Shown here piece after piece: positions 43,401 through 52,504 of a stretch of 64,000 nucleotides of DNA. The position numbers were made by a program, and so were the translations under genes. Each line of letters starts with the position of its first letter. Position 1 is the first letter of the stretch. Origin of the DNA: Comamonadaceae bacterium (lineage in GTDB: Bacteria > Pseudomonadota > Gammaproteobacteria > Burkholderiales > Burkholderiaceae_C); assembly GCA_027488215.1 (NCBI GenBank), contig JAIYCB010000006.1, forward strand, positions 62,001-126,000, read 5' to 3'. The notes under the pieces were generated by a model. That model was given only the letters and a program-made list of their open reading frames with translations. It was not told where the DNA came from and searched no databases.

Positions 43401-43567
43401 GCGCACCGATGGGCCAGGCGGTGATTGGCGGGGTCATCACTTCATCGCTGCTGACGCTGGTGGTGGTGCCGGTGGTGTATTGCTATATGGACGACTTGGC
43501 CCAATGGCTGCGAGCAAAAGCAGGCCTCGGTCCACCTCGTCAGGGTCAGGACACCTCCGCCGCTTAA
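40412..43567 (+). CDS. RND family inner-membrane efflux transporter (AcrB/MdtB type)
   Basis: 1051 residues, the normal length. Twelve hydrophobic segments flank two large periplasmic loops. The TM4 proton relay DD is present in [18 protein letters not shown], and [14 protein letters not shown] plus [14 protein letters not shown] are in the second half. The N-terminus [30 protein letters not shown] and [20 protein letters not shown] place it with hydrophobe/amphiphile pumps, closer to MdtB/C or MexF-like than to metal pumps; drug range is unknown. Part of a TetR-adaptor-pump unit continuing into pcm, rhodanese and tolC. Confidence 0.93.
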   Translation: MWFTRVSLQNPVFATMVMLALVVLGIFSFQRLKVDQFPNIDFPVVVISTEYPGASPEIVESEVSKKIEEGVNSIAGISALTSRSYENQSVVVIEFQLHINGRKAAEDVREKVASLRPLLRTEVKEPRVLRFDPSSRAVWSLAVIPEGNQLNAVELTNWSEQVLKKRLENVRGVGSVSLVGGSKREINLYLNPANMEALGVTAEQVVAAVRNENQDLPVGAIRSLQQERIVQISSRMERPEDFGRIIVARKNSTPIRLSQVATVQDGAQELENLALYNGQRTLLLSVQKSQDENTIQVVDGLVKAVAELQAQLPPGLQLEPITDNSRPIRVSVNNVRQTLIEGAILTVLIVFLFLNSWRSTVITGLTLPISLIGTFMFMQMFGFTINMITLMALSLCVGLLIDDAIVVRENIVRHVQMGKNAYRASMEGTQEIGLAVLATTLSIVAVFLPIGFMEGIIGKFFHEFGITIVAAVMISMFVSFTLDPMLSSIWHDPAIEAHGKNQVSVSMYDKTIGRVTGWFDRGTERLADGYQSILRWALVHKKSTVFLALGIFVASVFMVRFLGTEFVPKADFSETSLKFETPVGTSLEATEAKARQVEAILRDFPEVRYTLSTINTANAQGKNNVNLYIRLVDRKNRNRNADQMSAVLRERLKKVPGIAVTHAGLLDAIGGNKQVEFSLQGPDQKELERLALLALAKVRDIPGLVDLDSSVKPNKPVIGVEIQRDAASDLGLGTAQLAGPLRTLVAGQTVGNWRAPNDQTYDVNVRLTPEARNSPQDLERLPFIVGTAADGNPRIVRLGQVATVTETTGSNQINRRDLMREVAINANVFGRSAGEVSADVRKAMDSLNLPPGYRYSFGGSTKNMAESFGYALSALAMAVIFIYMILASQFKSFFQPLALMTSLPLTLIGVVLALMLFNSTLSMFSIIGVIMLMGLVTKNAILLVDFAIRAREDGLERSAALLLAAKVRLRPILMTTLAMIFGMVPLAFALSEGAEQRAPMGQAVIGGVITSSLLTLVVVPVVYCYMDDLAQWLRAKAGLGPPRQGQDTSAA

Positions 43568-43610
43568 AATCATGGCATATTTGAACCCGACCCCCGCAGG
43601 AGTTAAGAAA

Positions 43611-44270
43611 ATGGATCTGAACCAGGCCCGCTTCAACATGATTGAGCAGCAAATCCGCCCTTGGGAAGTGCTGGACCCGCAAGTGCTGGCTCTGCTTTCC
43701 ACTGTGCGCCGTGAAGACTTTGTGCCCATGGCCCACAAGGCTCTGGCTTTTGTCGACATGGAGATTCCGCTGGGCGCAGCGCCCAACCAGGTCATGCTCG
43801 CCCCCCGCGTGCAAGCGAGGTTGCTGCAAGACCTGGCTGTACAAAAGACCGACAAGGTTTTGGACATCGGCACCGGATCAGGCTACATGGCCGCGCTGCT
43901 GGGTCATCAGGGTGCCAGCGTGCTGAGCCTGGAAATCGACGCGAAGCTGGTCACACAAGCCCAAACCAACTTGCAAAAAGCCGGGGTGAGCAACGTCACC
44001 GTTCGCCAAGCCGACGGCAGCCAGGGCGCACCCGTTGACGGACCTTTCGATGTGATTTTGCTCAGTGGCTCAGTGGCCGAAGTGCCCGCCACGTTGCTGC
44101 AGCAGCTGAGTGTTGGAGGCCGCCTGGCCACCATCGTGGGAGAAGAGCCCATGATGCGCGCCACGCTGATTACCCGCACCGGCACCAACAGCTGGACCAC
44201 CACAGAGCCCTGGGATTGCAACACTGCCCGCTTGTCCGGCTTTGCCGAGCCCTCACGCTTCAAATTCTGA
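43611..44270 (+). CDS. pcm: Protein-L-isoaspartate O-methyltransferase (Pcm family)
   Basis: 219 residues. The SAM-binding region VLDIGTGSGYMAALL lies near 82-96 and the N-terminus MDLNQARFNMIEQQIRPW is conserved in this family. It has an AGGAG ribosome binding site eight bases before the ATG. These enzymes repair isoaspartate; some betaproteobacterial members next to rhodanese and tolC lack certain active-site residues, so activity is likely but not certain. It starts 43 bases after the RND pump gene. Confidence 0.88.
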   Translation: MDLNQARFNMIEQQIRPWEVLDPQVLALLSTVRREDFVPMAHKALAFVDMEIPLGAAPNQVMLAPRVQARLLQDLAVQKTDKVLDIGTGSGYMAALLGHQGASVLSLEIDAKLVTQAQTNLQKAGVSNVTVRQADGSQGAPVDGPFDVILLSGSVAEVPATLLQQLSVGGRLATIVGEEPMMRATLITRTGTNSWTTTEPWDCNTARLSGFAEPSRFKF

Positions 44271-44277
44271 GACCGCC

Positions 44278-44607
44278 ATGCAGCAACTCTACCCAGCCCA
44301 AATCGCTGAATGGGCCAGCCAACAAGCCAGCCGCCCCGTTTTGCTCGATGTGCGTGAGGGCTGGGAAGTACAAACCGCCAGCGCTCAAGCCGAAGGCCTG
44401 GACCTGCTGCACATGCCCATGCAATCCATCCCGGCGCGTCTGCACGAACTCGACAAAACCCGTCCAATCGCCTGTCTGTGCCACCACGGTGGACGCAGCA
44501 TGCAAGTGGCCGCTTTTTTGCAGCAGCACGGCTTTGAGGTCGTCAATGTGGCCGGCGGCATTCACGCATGGTCGGCACAAGTGGACCCCAGCATTCCCGT
44601 TTATTGA
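44278..44607 (+). CDS. Rhodanese-like domain protein
   Basis: 109 residues, a single rhodanese domain. Catalytic Cys68 lies in CHHGGRS, with LLDVREGWEV near 22-31 and VVNVAGGIHAWS at the C-terminus. It transfers sulfane sulfur to an acceptor. It starts seven bases after pcm, in the conserved pcm-rhodanese-tolC arrangement; its link to the channel is unexplained. The longer frame overlapping pcm is rejected. Confidence 0.9.
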   Translation: MQQLYPAQIAEWASQQASRPVLLDVREGWEVQTASAQAEGLDLLHMPMQSIPARLHELDKTRPIACLCHHGGRSMQVAAFLQQHGFEVVNVAGGIHAWSAQVDPSIPVY

Positions 44608-44656
44608 GTCAGCGTTTGACCCGATGTGGGCCCGACATTTTTTATAAAGACACGCC

Positions 44657-45970
44657 ATGAAACTGCTCACCCTGCCCCTGACTTTGGCCTTGATGGCCGC
44701 CTTTGCAGGCTCAGCACAGGCCCAGAGCTTGGCCACCCTGTATCAGGCGGCCAAAAGCCACGATGCCACTTACAAAGCTGCGCGCTCGCAGTATGAAGCC
44801 TCGCTGGCCAAGGCCGAGCAAGCCAAAGCCTTGCTGCGCCCCACCGCGGGTTTAGGGGGCACTCTGTCCGAGTCCTACCTGGACAACCAATCCAATGCCA
44901 TGGGCAGTGGTGCGTTCGGCACCCGCAGTTTGTCGGTCAGTGGCAGCCAGCCACTCTATCGCCCTGCCAACCAGATCAGCCTTACCCAAGGAATGAAGCA
45001 AGTGGACTTGGCCCAAGCCCAGCTCAAAGCCGCCGAGCAGGAACTGATGGTGCGCATCAGCCAAGCCTACTTTGACGTGCTGACGGCGCAAGAAAGTTTG
45101 AACTTCGTCAAGGCCCAAAAGTCCGCCGTATCTGAACAGCTGGCAGCTGCCAAACGCAACTTCGAAGTGGGCACGGCCACCATCACTGACACGCGCGAAG
45201 CCCAGGCTCGGTTTGACTTGGTCACAGCGCAAGAAATCGCGGCTGAAAACGATCTGCAGGTCAAACGGCTGGCACTCGACCAAACCGTGGGGATCGCCCA
45301 AGTCAAGCCCCTGGGCTTGCAAGCGGAGGCCGACATTGCCCGTCTGCACAGCGGAACCATCGAGTCGTGGGTAGCCCAATCCGATGCCAGCAACACCAGC
45401 CTGGAGCAGGCACGCATTGCACTTGAAGTCGCTCAACTGGAAATCGATAAAGCCAAAGCCGCCCTGCAGCCCACTGTGGACCTGAACGCCAGCTACGGCA
45501 TGACGCGCTACCGCAACGGCGCCACCACTCAGCCCAACACCAACGCCGCCAGCATCGGTGTGGCCTTGAACATGCCGCTGTACACCGGCCAAGCCAGCCA
45601 AAACCGCATCAGGGAAACCGTGGCCCTGCAAGACAAAGCTCGCAATGAACTGGACGCTGCGCAGCGCAACGTCGCCCAAGCCACTCGCACCGCTTTTTAT
45701 GGTGTGCAATCGGGCCTGAGTCAAATCAAGGCACTGCAAGCGGCCGAAGTCTCGAGCCAAAGCGCTTTGGATGCCAACAAACTGGGCTACCAAGTGGGCG
45801 TTCGCATCAACATCGACGTACTCAACAGCCAAAGCCAACTCTTCCAGACCAAACGCGATCTGGCCAAGGCCCGCCACGATGTGCTGCTGGGGCAGTTGAG
45901 ACTTCGCCAAGCCAGCGGCACTCTGCAGGACTCAGATTTGCAGGCGGTCAGCGGCTTGTTGCAAAAATAA
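44657..45970 (+). CDS. tolC: TolC family outer-membrane channel protein
   Basis: 437 residues. A signal peptide (LPLTLALMAAFAGSAQAQ) is followed by two OEP repeats: SLATLYQAAKSHDATYKAARSQYEAS opening the first, and AQLEIDKAKAALQPTVDLNASYG opening the second. Long heptad-like helices rich in Ala, Gln and Leu match the trimeric tunnel. It is co-directional with the RND pump, separated by pcm and rhodanese, and would complete the tripartite pump; it may also serve a type I exporter. Convergent with waaA. Confidence 0.92.
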   Translation: MKLLTLPLTLALMAAFAGSAQAQSLATLYQAAKSHDATYKAARSQYEASLAKAEQAKALLRPTAGLGGTLSESYLDNQSNAMGSGAFGTRSLSVSGSQPLYRPANQISLTQGMKQVDLAQAQLKAAEQELMVRISQAYFDVLTAQESLNFVKAQKSAVSEQLAAAKRNFEVGTATITDTREAQARFDLVTAQEIAAENDLQVKRLALDQTVGIAQVKPLGLQAEADIARLHSGTIESWVAQSDASNTSLEQARIALEVAQLEIDKAKAALQPTVDLNASYGMTRYRNGATTQPNTNAASIGVALNMPLYTGQASQNRIRETVALQDKARNELDAAQRNVAQATRTAFYGVQSGLSQIKALQAAEVSSQSALDANKLGYQVGVRINIDVLNSQSQLFQTKRDLAKARHDVLLGQLRLRQASGTLQDSDLQAVSGLLQK

Positions 45971-46006
45971 GCGTTATTGCCCCGTTACAGAGGCTATGGA
46001 ATAGCT

Positions 46007-47338
46007 TTAGAGCAACCCAGCAATCGTCTGCGCATAGCGCTCTGCAGCGCCTCGGCTTTGGGCCACCAAATCCAGCCCCTTTTGACGGGCGTTTTCAAGC
46101 TCTGCAGGTTGTCGTATCCAAGCCATGACTTGGTCCAACGCACTGTCCATGTCGCTGACACGGGCCGCAGCCCCGATTTGCTGAGCATTTTGTGCGGCTT
46201 CGGTAAAGTTAAAAGTGTGCGGACCCATGATCACCGGACAGCCAAAGGCGGCAGCCTCGATCAGGTTCTGTCCGCCCAATGGCATGAAACTGCCTCCCAG
46301 CAAGGCCATGTCGGCGCTCTGGAAATAGATCGGCATCTCGCCCACGCTGTCGCCCAGCCAAACTTGCGCCTTTTCAGCTTGAACAGGCAGCGACTGACCC
46401 CAGTCCCAGTTCGAGCGACGAACAACGCTCAGGCCCTGCGCAACCAACAAATCGTGGACTTCATCAAAGCGCTGTGGGTGCCTTGGCACCAACAACCAAA
46501 CCACGCCCGCTGCCCGAAAAGCGTTGAGCCGAGCTTCATTGGCCATCAAAGCCTTCAACCACAGGGCTTCTTCACCTTCGCGGGTACTGGCCAGCATGAC
46601 CACAGGGCAAAGTGCAACTTGGCGGTGCCAATGCTGGCGCCAAACTTGGGCCAAAGCTAGGGCTTCGGGCTGGGGTTGCACATCAAATTTGAGGTTACCC
46701 AACACCGCCTGCACATTAGCACCCAGTTGCTCTAGGCGTTCCCGATCTTGAGGCGTTTGTGCCAATACAGCACTCAAACCCCGATAAGCAGGACGGGACA
46801 GCAGCGACCAGCGCAAAGCCGAGCGCAGCGACTTTTCGTTCAGCCGGGCATTGGCCATTACCAAAGGCACCGATGCTTGCATGCAGACCTGCACCAACAT
46901 GGGCCAGACCTCGGTCTCCATCAAGATGCCCAGCCGAGGCCGGTGGTGCTGCAAAAATCGCTGAGTGGCTTGGGGTGTGTCCCAGGGGAGCCAGGCCTGT
47001 GCATCGCCTGGGCGCAACAAGGTCTGTCCCTGCGCCCAACCGGTGGCGGTGCTGTGGGTCAGCAGCAAGCGCATGTTGGGCCAAACCGAACGCAGCTTTT
47101 CTATGAGGATGGCCGCCGCGCGTGTCTCGCCAAGCGAGACCGCATGCACCCAAACACTGCCAGGCTCGGGCGGGGCTCCTTCGTACAGGCCGAAACGCTG
47201 CGGCATGTGCGCCAAATAACCCGGCTCTTGCTGACCCCGGCGGCGCAGTTTTCGACAAAACAACGGCTGCAAGCCGCGCATCACGAAACCATATACGGCC
47301 AGCACCAGACGTTCGACCAGGGACAAACGCTGGCTCAT
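46007..47338 (-). CDS. waaA: 3-deoxy-D-manno-octulosonic acid transferase
   Basis: 443 residues of the GT30 family. HAVSLGETRAA near 65 includes the catalytic Glu, ILMETEVWPML follows, and the C-terminal donor site LGGSFMPLGGQNLIEAAAFGCPVIMGPHTFNF is diagnostic. It transfers Kdo to lipid IVA at the cytoplasmic face of the inner membrane. Its start overlaps the upstream glycosyltransferase by four bases (ATGA), and it is convergent with tolC. No membrane anchor beyond the N-terminal 20 residues. Confidence 0.95.
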   Translation of the reverse strand: MSQRLSLVERLVLAVYGFVMRGLQPLFCRKLRRRGQQEPGYLAHMPQRFGLYEGAPPEPGSVWVHAVSLGETRAAAILIEKLRSVWPNMRLLLTHSTATGWAQGQTLLRPGDAQAWLPWDTPQATQRFLQHHRPRLGILMETEVWPMLVQVCMQASVPLVMANARLNEKSLRSALRWSLLSRPAYRGLSAVLAQTPQDRERLEQLGANVQAVLGNLKFDVQPQPEALALAQVWRQHWHRQVALCPVVMLASTREGEEALWLKALMANEARLNAFRAAGVVWLLVPRHPQRFDEVHDLLVAQGLSVVRRSNWDWGQSLPVQAEKAQVWLGDSVGEMPIYFQSADMALLGGSFMPLGGQNLIEAAAFGCPVIMGPHTFNFTEAAQNAQQIGAAARVSDMDSALDQVMAWIRQPAELENARQKGLDLVAQSRGAAERYAQTIAGLL

Positions 47339-48402
47339 CCGCGCGCAGTCGCCTGGTCAAAAAGTTGCTGGTAGACGCGGCCAATGCCAGCGGCCTCTTG
47401 TTCTAAGCTGAAGCGCTGAGCCACGCGCAGCTGCGCAGTTTGGCCCATTTGAAGGGCATGCTCGGGGACTTGCATGACTTTGAGCACGGCTTGTGCCAGC
47501 CCTTCGACATCGCCGGTGTCCACCATCTCGCCGGTTTGGCCGGAAATGGCCAACTGATCGAAAGCCCCGGTGCGCGAGCACACCACAGCACAACCCGTGG
47601 CGGCGGCTTCGAATGGGGTGAGGCCAAAAGGCTCGTAGCGTGGGCAAGCCACACACAACAAACAGCGCTGGTACCACTCGTGCACTTGGCCCGCAGGCAC
47701 CTCGCCCAAAAACACGATGCGGTCGGTCATGCCTGCAGCGTCAATTTGTCGCTGTAAATCTTGTTGGTAAGCCTGATGCTGGGGCTGAGCCAGCCCCGCA
47801 ATCACGGCGGTGCATCCAGGCAACTGAGGCAGGGCTTTGAGCATGGCGTGCACAAAGACGTCGGTGCCCTTGTCGGGCCGCACGCGGCCAAACACGCCAA
47901 TCCCGTATTGTCCCGGTAAGCCCGAAGAGCCCCAGGCCTTGAGCTTGTCGGCAGGCGGGCTGAAGCGCGTCAAATCAATACCGTGCGGCACTACAGCCGT
48001 GGTGTTGGGCACAAAAGAGGCGGCCAGCGGCGTGGTCGAGATCACCGCATCCATCTTGGAAATCAGCCAACGTGGAAAGCGCCCATGCAAATGTTGCGCC
48101 GCCGAGGTGAAAACCAGCTTGATGGGCAAGCGCAGCACGTCACGGGCAAAAATGCCCAGCATCATTTCGGGGTCACGCCGCACATGCCAAATGCGAAACG
48201 TCTGCCCTGGTGGTGGCTGACGCGACACGGCGATGGCTTGCCCAGCGGTCATGCCCACCACGCCATTGGACATGGTGGTGCCGCAATAGCCCAGGCGCCA
48301 TTGCGCCATTTGCAAAGGAACCAATGCATTGATCGTGGCGGACACACCCGTGTAGCGCTGCTTGATGTTGAAGACAATGACGTCGGGGTCGGGGTGGAGC
48401 AC
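47335..48402 (-). CDS. Glycosyltransferase family 4 protein
   Basis: 355 residues of the GT-B fold. VFGRVRPDKGTDVFV starts the C-terminal domain near 174, and RYEPFGLTPFEAAATGCAVV carries the EX7E motif. The N-terminus starts at a GTG and is short (VLHPDPDVIVFNIKQR), so an earlier start or a truncated acceptor domain is possible. Coupled by ATGA to waaA, it likely extends the lipopolysaccharide core. Substrate unknown. Confidence 0.85.
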   Translation of the reverse strand: MLHPDPDVIVFNIKQRYTGVSATINALVPLQMAQWRLGYCGTTMSNGVVGMTAGQAIAVSRQPPPGQTFRIWHVRRDPEMMLGIFARDVLRLPIKLVFTSAAQHLHGRFPRWLISKMDAVISTTPLAASFVPNTTAVVPHGIDLTRFSPPADKLKAWGSSGLPGQYGIGVFGRVRPDKGTDVFVHAMLKALPQLPGCTAVIAGLAQPQHQAYQQDLQRQIDAAGMTDRIVFLGEVPAGQVHEWYQRCLLCVACPRYEPFGLTPFEAAATGCAVVCSRTGAFDQLAISGQTGEMVDTGDVEGLAQAVLKVMQVPEHALQMGQTAQLRVAQRFSLEQEAAGIGRVYQQLFDQATARG

Positions 48403-48521
48403 GGGGTCCGGAGCAGAGTGGGTATTCGCAAATTATAGGGAGCGTCACCGGACGTTGACGATAGCCCGACCAGCCGCTGCTCGTGCAGGTATATTTGGCC
48501 CACGACTGGAAGACGCCCTGG

Positions 48522-49316
48522 ATGAAAACCTACATTTTGAACTTGCCCTCAGCACTCGAACGCCGGAAGTTTCAAGCGCAACAAACAGAGCGTTTGGGTC
48601 TGGATGCAGAATTCATCGATGCGCAAACCCCAGCCGACATTTCCGACACATTTTTTCAGGCCCACGCGTTTTCCTGGGAGAGGCCCATCAAAATCACCGA
48701 AGTGGCCTGTTTCATGAGCCACCACCATGTGTGGCAACTGGTCGCAACCAGTCATGAACCTGCCCTGGTGTTAGAAGACGACGCCATCCTGGCGCACAAC
48801 ACGCCTGAGCTGCTGAAGTTCTTGAGGCAGCTCGATGATGTGGACCACGTTTCACTTGAAACCCGACAACGCCAGAAACTGCTGGGTCGACACTTCAAGG
48901 GCGCTGCAAGTCTGAATGCACACTTGCACCCCTTGCTGCAAGATCGCACCGGGGCGGCCGCCTATGTGCTTTGGCCATCTGGTGCGCGCATTCTGCTGGC
49001 TAAATTTGCGCAGCAAGGCATGGGCTTGGCCGATGCCTTCATCTCCAGCACTTACCAACTCAAATCTTGGCAAACGGTTCCGGCCTTTGCCATTCAGGCC
49101 GACGTGGCCGCAGCCTATGGTATTCTGTGTCCCATCGCGCCACACTCCCTGATTGCGCGAGAAAAAGTGCCCAGCCCGCTCACGCGAAATGGCTGGCATG
49201 ACCTGCAATTGAAACGGCGCAGATTGCGCGCCCAACTGCGCTTGGCCATTCGGTATCTGACTTGTTTTTGGCGGGCACGTCGTCAGTTTGTGGGAATTGA
49301 CCCAGCACAGTTCTGA
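48522..49316 (+). CDS. Glycosyltransferase family 25 protein (LPS biosynthesis type)
   Basis: 264 residues. YILNLPSALERRKFQAQQ at the N-terminus, EVACFMSHHHVWQ near 64-77 and ALVLEDDAIL near 86-95 (EDD metal motif) match GT25 galactosyltransferases of lipooligosaccharide synthesis. The C-terminal 50 residues are basic (LKRRRLRAQLRLAIRY), perhaps binding the membrane. Start at MKTYILN; the longer frame adds 13 residues of no family likeness. It is divergent from the GT4/waaA pair and convergent, one base apart, with the next glycosyltransferase. Confidence 0.87.
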   Translation: MKTYILNLPSALERRKFQAQQTERLGLDAEFIDAQTPADISDTFFQAHAFSWERPIKITEVACFMSHHHVWQLVATSHEPALVLEDDAILAHNTPELLKFLRQLDDVDHVSLETRQRQKLLGRHFKGAASLNAHLHPLLQDRTGAAAYVLWPSGARILLAKFAQQGMGLADAFISSTYQLKSWQTVPAFAIQADVAAAYGILCPIAPHSLIAREKVPSPLTRNGWHDLQLKRRRLRAQLRLAIRYLTCFWRARRQFVGIDPAQF

Positions 49317-49317
49317 A

Positions 49318-50232
49318 TCAACGCGGCCACAGGCGCCGCCCCAACAGCTCCAGCTTGTTGAGGATCAATGGCAACCAGCGGGTTCGGTAGGCATTGAACT
49401 TGTAGGGCTTGCGCACGGTAGGATCGACCGTATCGACAAAGTCTTCGGCAAAGGGGTAGACACTCAAATCCCTTTTTGCGAATGCCGTTGACGCCTGCGG
49501 GCTCATGTCGATGAATGACTTGACTTGGTTCCCCGCCATCCTGACCGCCAGTTTGGCCCCGAAAGTAAGCACGCGGCCGCGGTAAGCGGGCTCCTCGGGG
49601 ATGTAAAAAACCCAAGGTTCGGCCGCCTGAACCATGTCGCCAAAAAGCTGGTCGGCCAATGCCCCATTGGCCTGTTCCGACCCGGCAAACTGCCAGCCAC
49701 TTTGACGCAAACGAGCGACATGGAGCACAGCGATGTCGGCATACTTCTGAGGTACTTTGTCTGTTTCTTGCGGATCGGCAGACCAACGGTAACAGCGCAA
49801 CCCGGCATCAGGTTGGTAGCGCTGCTGAAAATAGGCTCTTTTGCTGCCCTTCAAAAACAAGGGGCTGATGAACACCGTTGACGGACTTTGCTCGAAAACA
49901 CGATGCATTCTGGACAGGTCTTCTTGAGCAAAAGGTCGAACCACCTGCAAATCGTCTTGCAACATGAGCAGGTAATCGGCTTGTGTCGCGTCCAATGCAG
50001 CTTGCATGTTGTTGTAATAACCGCCATGACGCTCATCGCCCACTGACTTCATGTGCCGAACAGCCTCACCCAAAGTCTGTAAATAAGACACGGTTTCAGG
50101 GTCATCGCTCCCGTCGTCATAGACCGTCCAACTGATCCCCAGCATATTGCGTTGCAGGGAGTCAACGCAATTTTTCAGGTACGCCCCCCTGTTGTAGGAA
50201 AAAATGGCGGCATCCAGGCTGGGTAAAGTCAT
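49318..50232 (-). CDS. Family 2-like glycosyltransferase
   Basis: 304 residues. AIFSYNRGAYLKNCVDSLQRN near 9-29, VYDDGSDDPET near 37-47 and YLLMLQDDLQVV near 86-97 form the GT-A nucleotide-sugar site (the DDD/QDD motif). The rest is unlike well-known GT2 enzymes. It is the last gene of a five-gene - strand unit and overlaps the preceding glycosyltransferase by four bases. Sugar specificity is unknown. Confidence 0.8.
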   Translation of the reverse strand: MTLPSLDAAIFSYNRGAYLKNCVDSLQRNMLGISWTVYDDGSDDPETVSYLQTLGEAVRHMKSVGDERHGGYYNNMQAALDATQADYLLMLQDDLQVVRPFAQEDLSRMHRVFEQSPSTVFISPLFLKGSKRAYFQQRYQPDAGLRCYRWSADPQETDKVPQKYADIAVLHVARLRQSGWQFAGSEQANGALADQLFGDMVQAAEPWVFYIPEEPAYRGRVLTFGAKLAVRMAGNQVKSFIDMSPQASTAFAKRDLSVYPFAEDFVDTVDPTVRKPYKFNAYRTRWLPLILNKLELLGRRLWPR

Positions 50233-51242
50233 GTCGCCATACCATTCGTGTTCAGGCCCATCACATTCAAAAATGCAAGCATGTCCTTGCGCTCCTGCGC
50301 TTCAGAGTAAGTGTCGGCCAACTCGCGAATGGTGCCCAAAGGAACGTCAAACTGCTCGGCTTGATCAATGGCCTTCACTTTGGCAAGAACCCGCTGGGCA
50401 AACCCTGCGACATCCCCCGAGGCGACCTCCTCAAAGATTTCCGGCCTCCAGTATTCCTTGGCACCTTGCCCCGTATAACCGATGACCTGGTTGCCACTCA
50501 AAGCGGCTTCCAATGGCGGCAAGGGGCATCCTTCAAAATGACTGAAGGCCATGAAAATTTTGGACCGCTTGAGTAAAGAAGCAACCTGCACCTCGTTCAA
50601 ACCATCGATGGGCACAATGCGCCAGTGCGCAGGCAATTGGTGGCGCAAGAAAAACAGAACTTTGGAAGAATGATCCGCCAATTTACGTGGCATGTAAGTG
50701 ATGATGTTTTCCTTGGCCGTATCAGGCCAAAAGCGCTTCGCATCCACCGAATAGTGAACACGCAGTATCTTTTTTTGAACTCCAGGAAACGCCAGCGCCA
50801 CACAACGACTGGCGTCTTCGGAAATGGTCAAAATGCACTTGGCCGATTGGTAAGCACGATCAAGATCCTCCGGACGGCCTTTGGTGATGTAGTAACCGTT
50901 CTGCACGTAAATGGCATAACTCACGCCCATGGCCGCCAATTGAGTGCCGTATTTTCGTGCCCAAAGTTCCGGAATGACGACCATCTGATGGCGGGCATCG
51001 AATACCCCAGCCACATTGGAAAAAGAAGGTTTACCCATCCATCTGAGTTTGAAAAATGCCCTCTTCACAGGCACCTGCGAATCAAACCAACTAACACGGA
51101 AAAACCAGGTGTTGGGGTGCATCACCGCAGCGGAAAACCCAAGTGATTGACCCATTTTGTGAATCAATTCAGCCTGTCTGTAAATGACTTTGACGCCGCC
51201 AATGGCTTTTTTGATGGCAGGGCACAAAAAGATCAGTTCCAT
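50229..51242 (-). CDS. GT-B fold glycosyltransferase
   Basis: 337 residues. FLCPAIKKAIGGVKVIYRQAELIHKMG opens as in GT4 enzymes. In the C-terminal half KIFMAFSHFEGCPLPPLEAALSGNQVIGYTGQGAKEYW carries an EX-type donor site (EGCPLPPLEAA). It overlaps the O-antigen ligase-like gene by 10 bases and the following GT2-like gene by 4 bases, so all are co-translated. Sequence is divergent; no sugar can be assigned. Confidence 0.8.
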   Translation of the reverse strand: MELIFLCPAIKKAIGGVKVIYRQAELIHKMGQSLGFSAAVMHPNTWFFRVSWFDSQVPVKRAFFKLRWMGKPSFSNVAGVFDARHQMVVIPELWARKYGTQLAAMGVSYAIYVQNGYYITKGRPEDLDRAYQSAKCILTISEDASRCVALAFPGVQKKILRVHYSVDAKRFWPDTAKENIITYMPRKLADHSSKVLFFLRHQLPAHWRIVPIDGLNEVQVASLLKRSKIFMAFSHFEGCPLPPLEAALSGNQVIGYTGQGAKEYWRPEIFEEVASGDVAGFAQRVLAKVKAIDQAEQFDVPLGTIRELADTYSEAQERKDMLAFLNVMGLNTNGMAT

Positions 51243-52504
51243 GCTGATACCTTCTTTTCTTTGATGGCCAAGATGATCAGTCCCAAGAGCATGACCGACA
51301 TGGCACAGAAAAAATACCGAAATGCATTGCGCCCCAACGCGTTGACCGTCAAACCGAATTCAAAATACAACGCCACCAGCAGCATGCCCAGTAGGGCATA
51401 AGGGAAGGTCTTTGCACCCAGCTTTTGAAAACGCCAGAAGCCCACAAACACCCCCACATACAAAGCCAATACAGACAGCACGCCAACCATGCCGGACACC
51501 GCCGCATAGTGCAGCAGATCATTTTCAAAAACAGGCGCAATGCCAGCAGGCACATTGAATGGTTTCAAATGATCTGCAAGCTTGGACAAGGCCCCCTCTC
51601 CAGACCATCCCAGAAGCGGGCGCTCAGTAAACAGTTGCAGGGCATACGACCACAACTCCAAGCGAATGCTGACGGACCAATCGGTCACCTGACCTGTCTC
51701 GAACCAGAGATGGGCCTTGCCCCAGACGCCTTCAAGCCGATCCCGCACCAAGTCCTCGGGCGCCAGCCACACGCCCTTGACCACCAACACCGAGATCAAC
51801 ACAACCCCCAAGAATCGCCACAGAACCGGTTTGCCTGCCGTGACTCGCCACACAAACACCAACATGACCATGATGATGGACAACCAGCCGCCCTTGGAAC
51901 CGCTGAGCAATGAGCCCCACACACCCAAGGCGGCACCGCATGACAAAAAGATCCGCACCCCAATGTTATTTTTCGCTGGTTCGAAATACAACAAACCAAA
52001 CAAGGCAATGCAGGCCAGCACCACCGACAGATCGCCAAAAATGATCGGGTGGCTCATGGCGCCCATGGCACGCCCCGTCAAAAGGACCAGACTTTCATAA
52101 CTGGCAAATGCGCCGGCCAACACCGCAGCAGTCGCCGCGCCCAACCACAAAACAACAGGCTGCAAGCGGGATTTGATCACGCCGTGCAACATCAAAGGGG
52201 CCAACAAAAAGGGGATGAACGCCTCGTAATATCCTGGCCCGTAGTCGTACCAAATCCCCAGAAAAATTCCACCCCCCACAAAACCGGCAAAGCCCAAGGC
52301 CATGAAACGCATCTCCGGCCTGCGCCAGACCATGACCAGATCCGTGCGCAAGTCCTTGACTGACCACACTCCCATGCCCGCCAAACAAAGCACCAACAGC
52401 TTGGGGCCGCCGGGCAGGACCAAAACCAACGACAGGCAGGCAAAAACCAAGCCGTTGTGGATGCGCTCAAGCGGCGTCAATGAACCCATGTCAATGCGAA
52501 CCAC
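51233..52504 (-). CDS. O-antigen ligase/polymerase-like membrane protein (Wzy/WaaL)
   Basis: 423 residues with about eleven hydrophobic segments. A large periplasmic loop (about 250-330) contains RLELWSYALQLFTERPLLGWSGEGALSKL, the RxxxW...PLLGWG signature of the Wzy_C/O-antigen ligase family. It either ligates O-polysaccharide to the lipid A core or polymerises repeats; the two cannot be separated by sequence. It overlaps the GT2 gene upstream by 14 bases and the GT-B gene downstream by 10 bases. Confidence 0.88.
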   Translation of the reverse strand: MVRIDMGSLTPLERIHNGLVFACLSLVLVLPGGPKLLVLCLAGMGVWSVKDLRTDLVMVWRRPEMRFMALGFAGFVGGGIFLGIWYDYGPGYYEAFIPFLLAPLMLHGVIKSRLQPVVLWLGAATAAVLAGAFASYESLVLLTGRAMGAMSHPIIFGDLSVVLACIALFGLLYFEPAKNNIGVRIFLSCGAALGVWGSLLSGSKGGWLSIIMVMLVFVWRVTAGKPVLWRFLGVVLISVLVVKGVWLAPEDLVRDRLEGVWGKAHLWFETGQVTDWSVSIRLELWSYALQLFTERPLLGWSGEGALSKLADHLKPFNVPAGIAPVFENDLLHYAAVSGMVGVLSVLALYVGVFVGFWRFQKLGAKTFPYALLGMLLVALYFEFGLTVNALGRNAFRYFFCAMSVMLLGLIILAIKEKKVSAWN

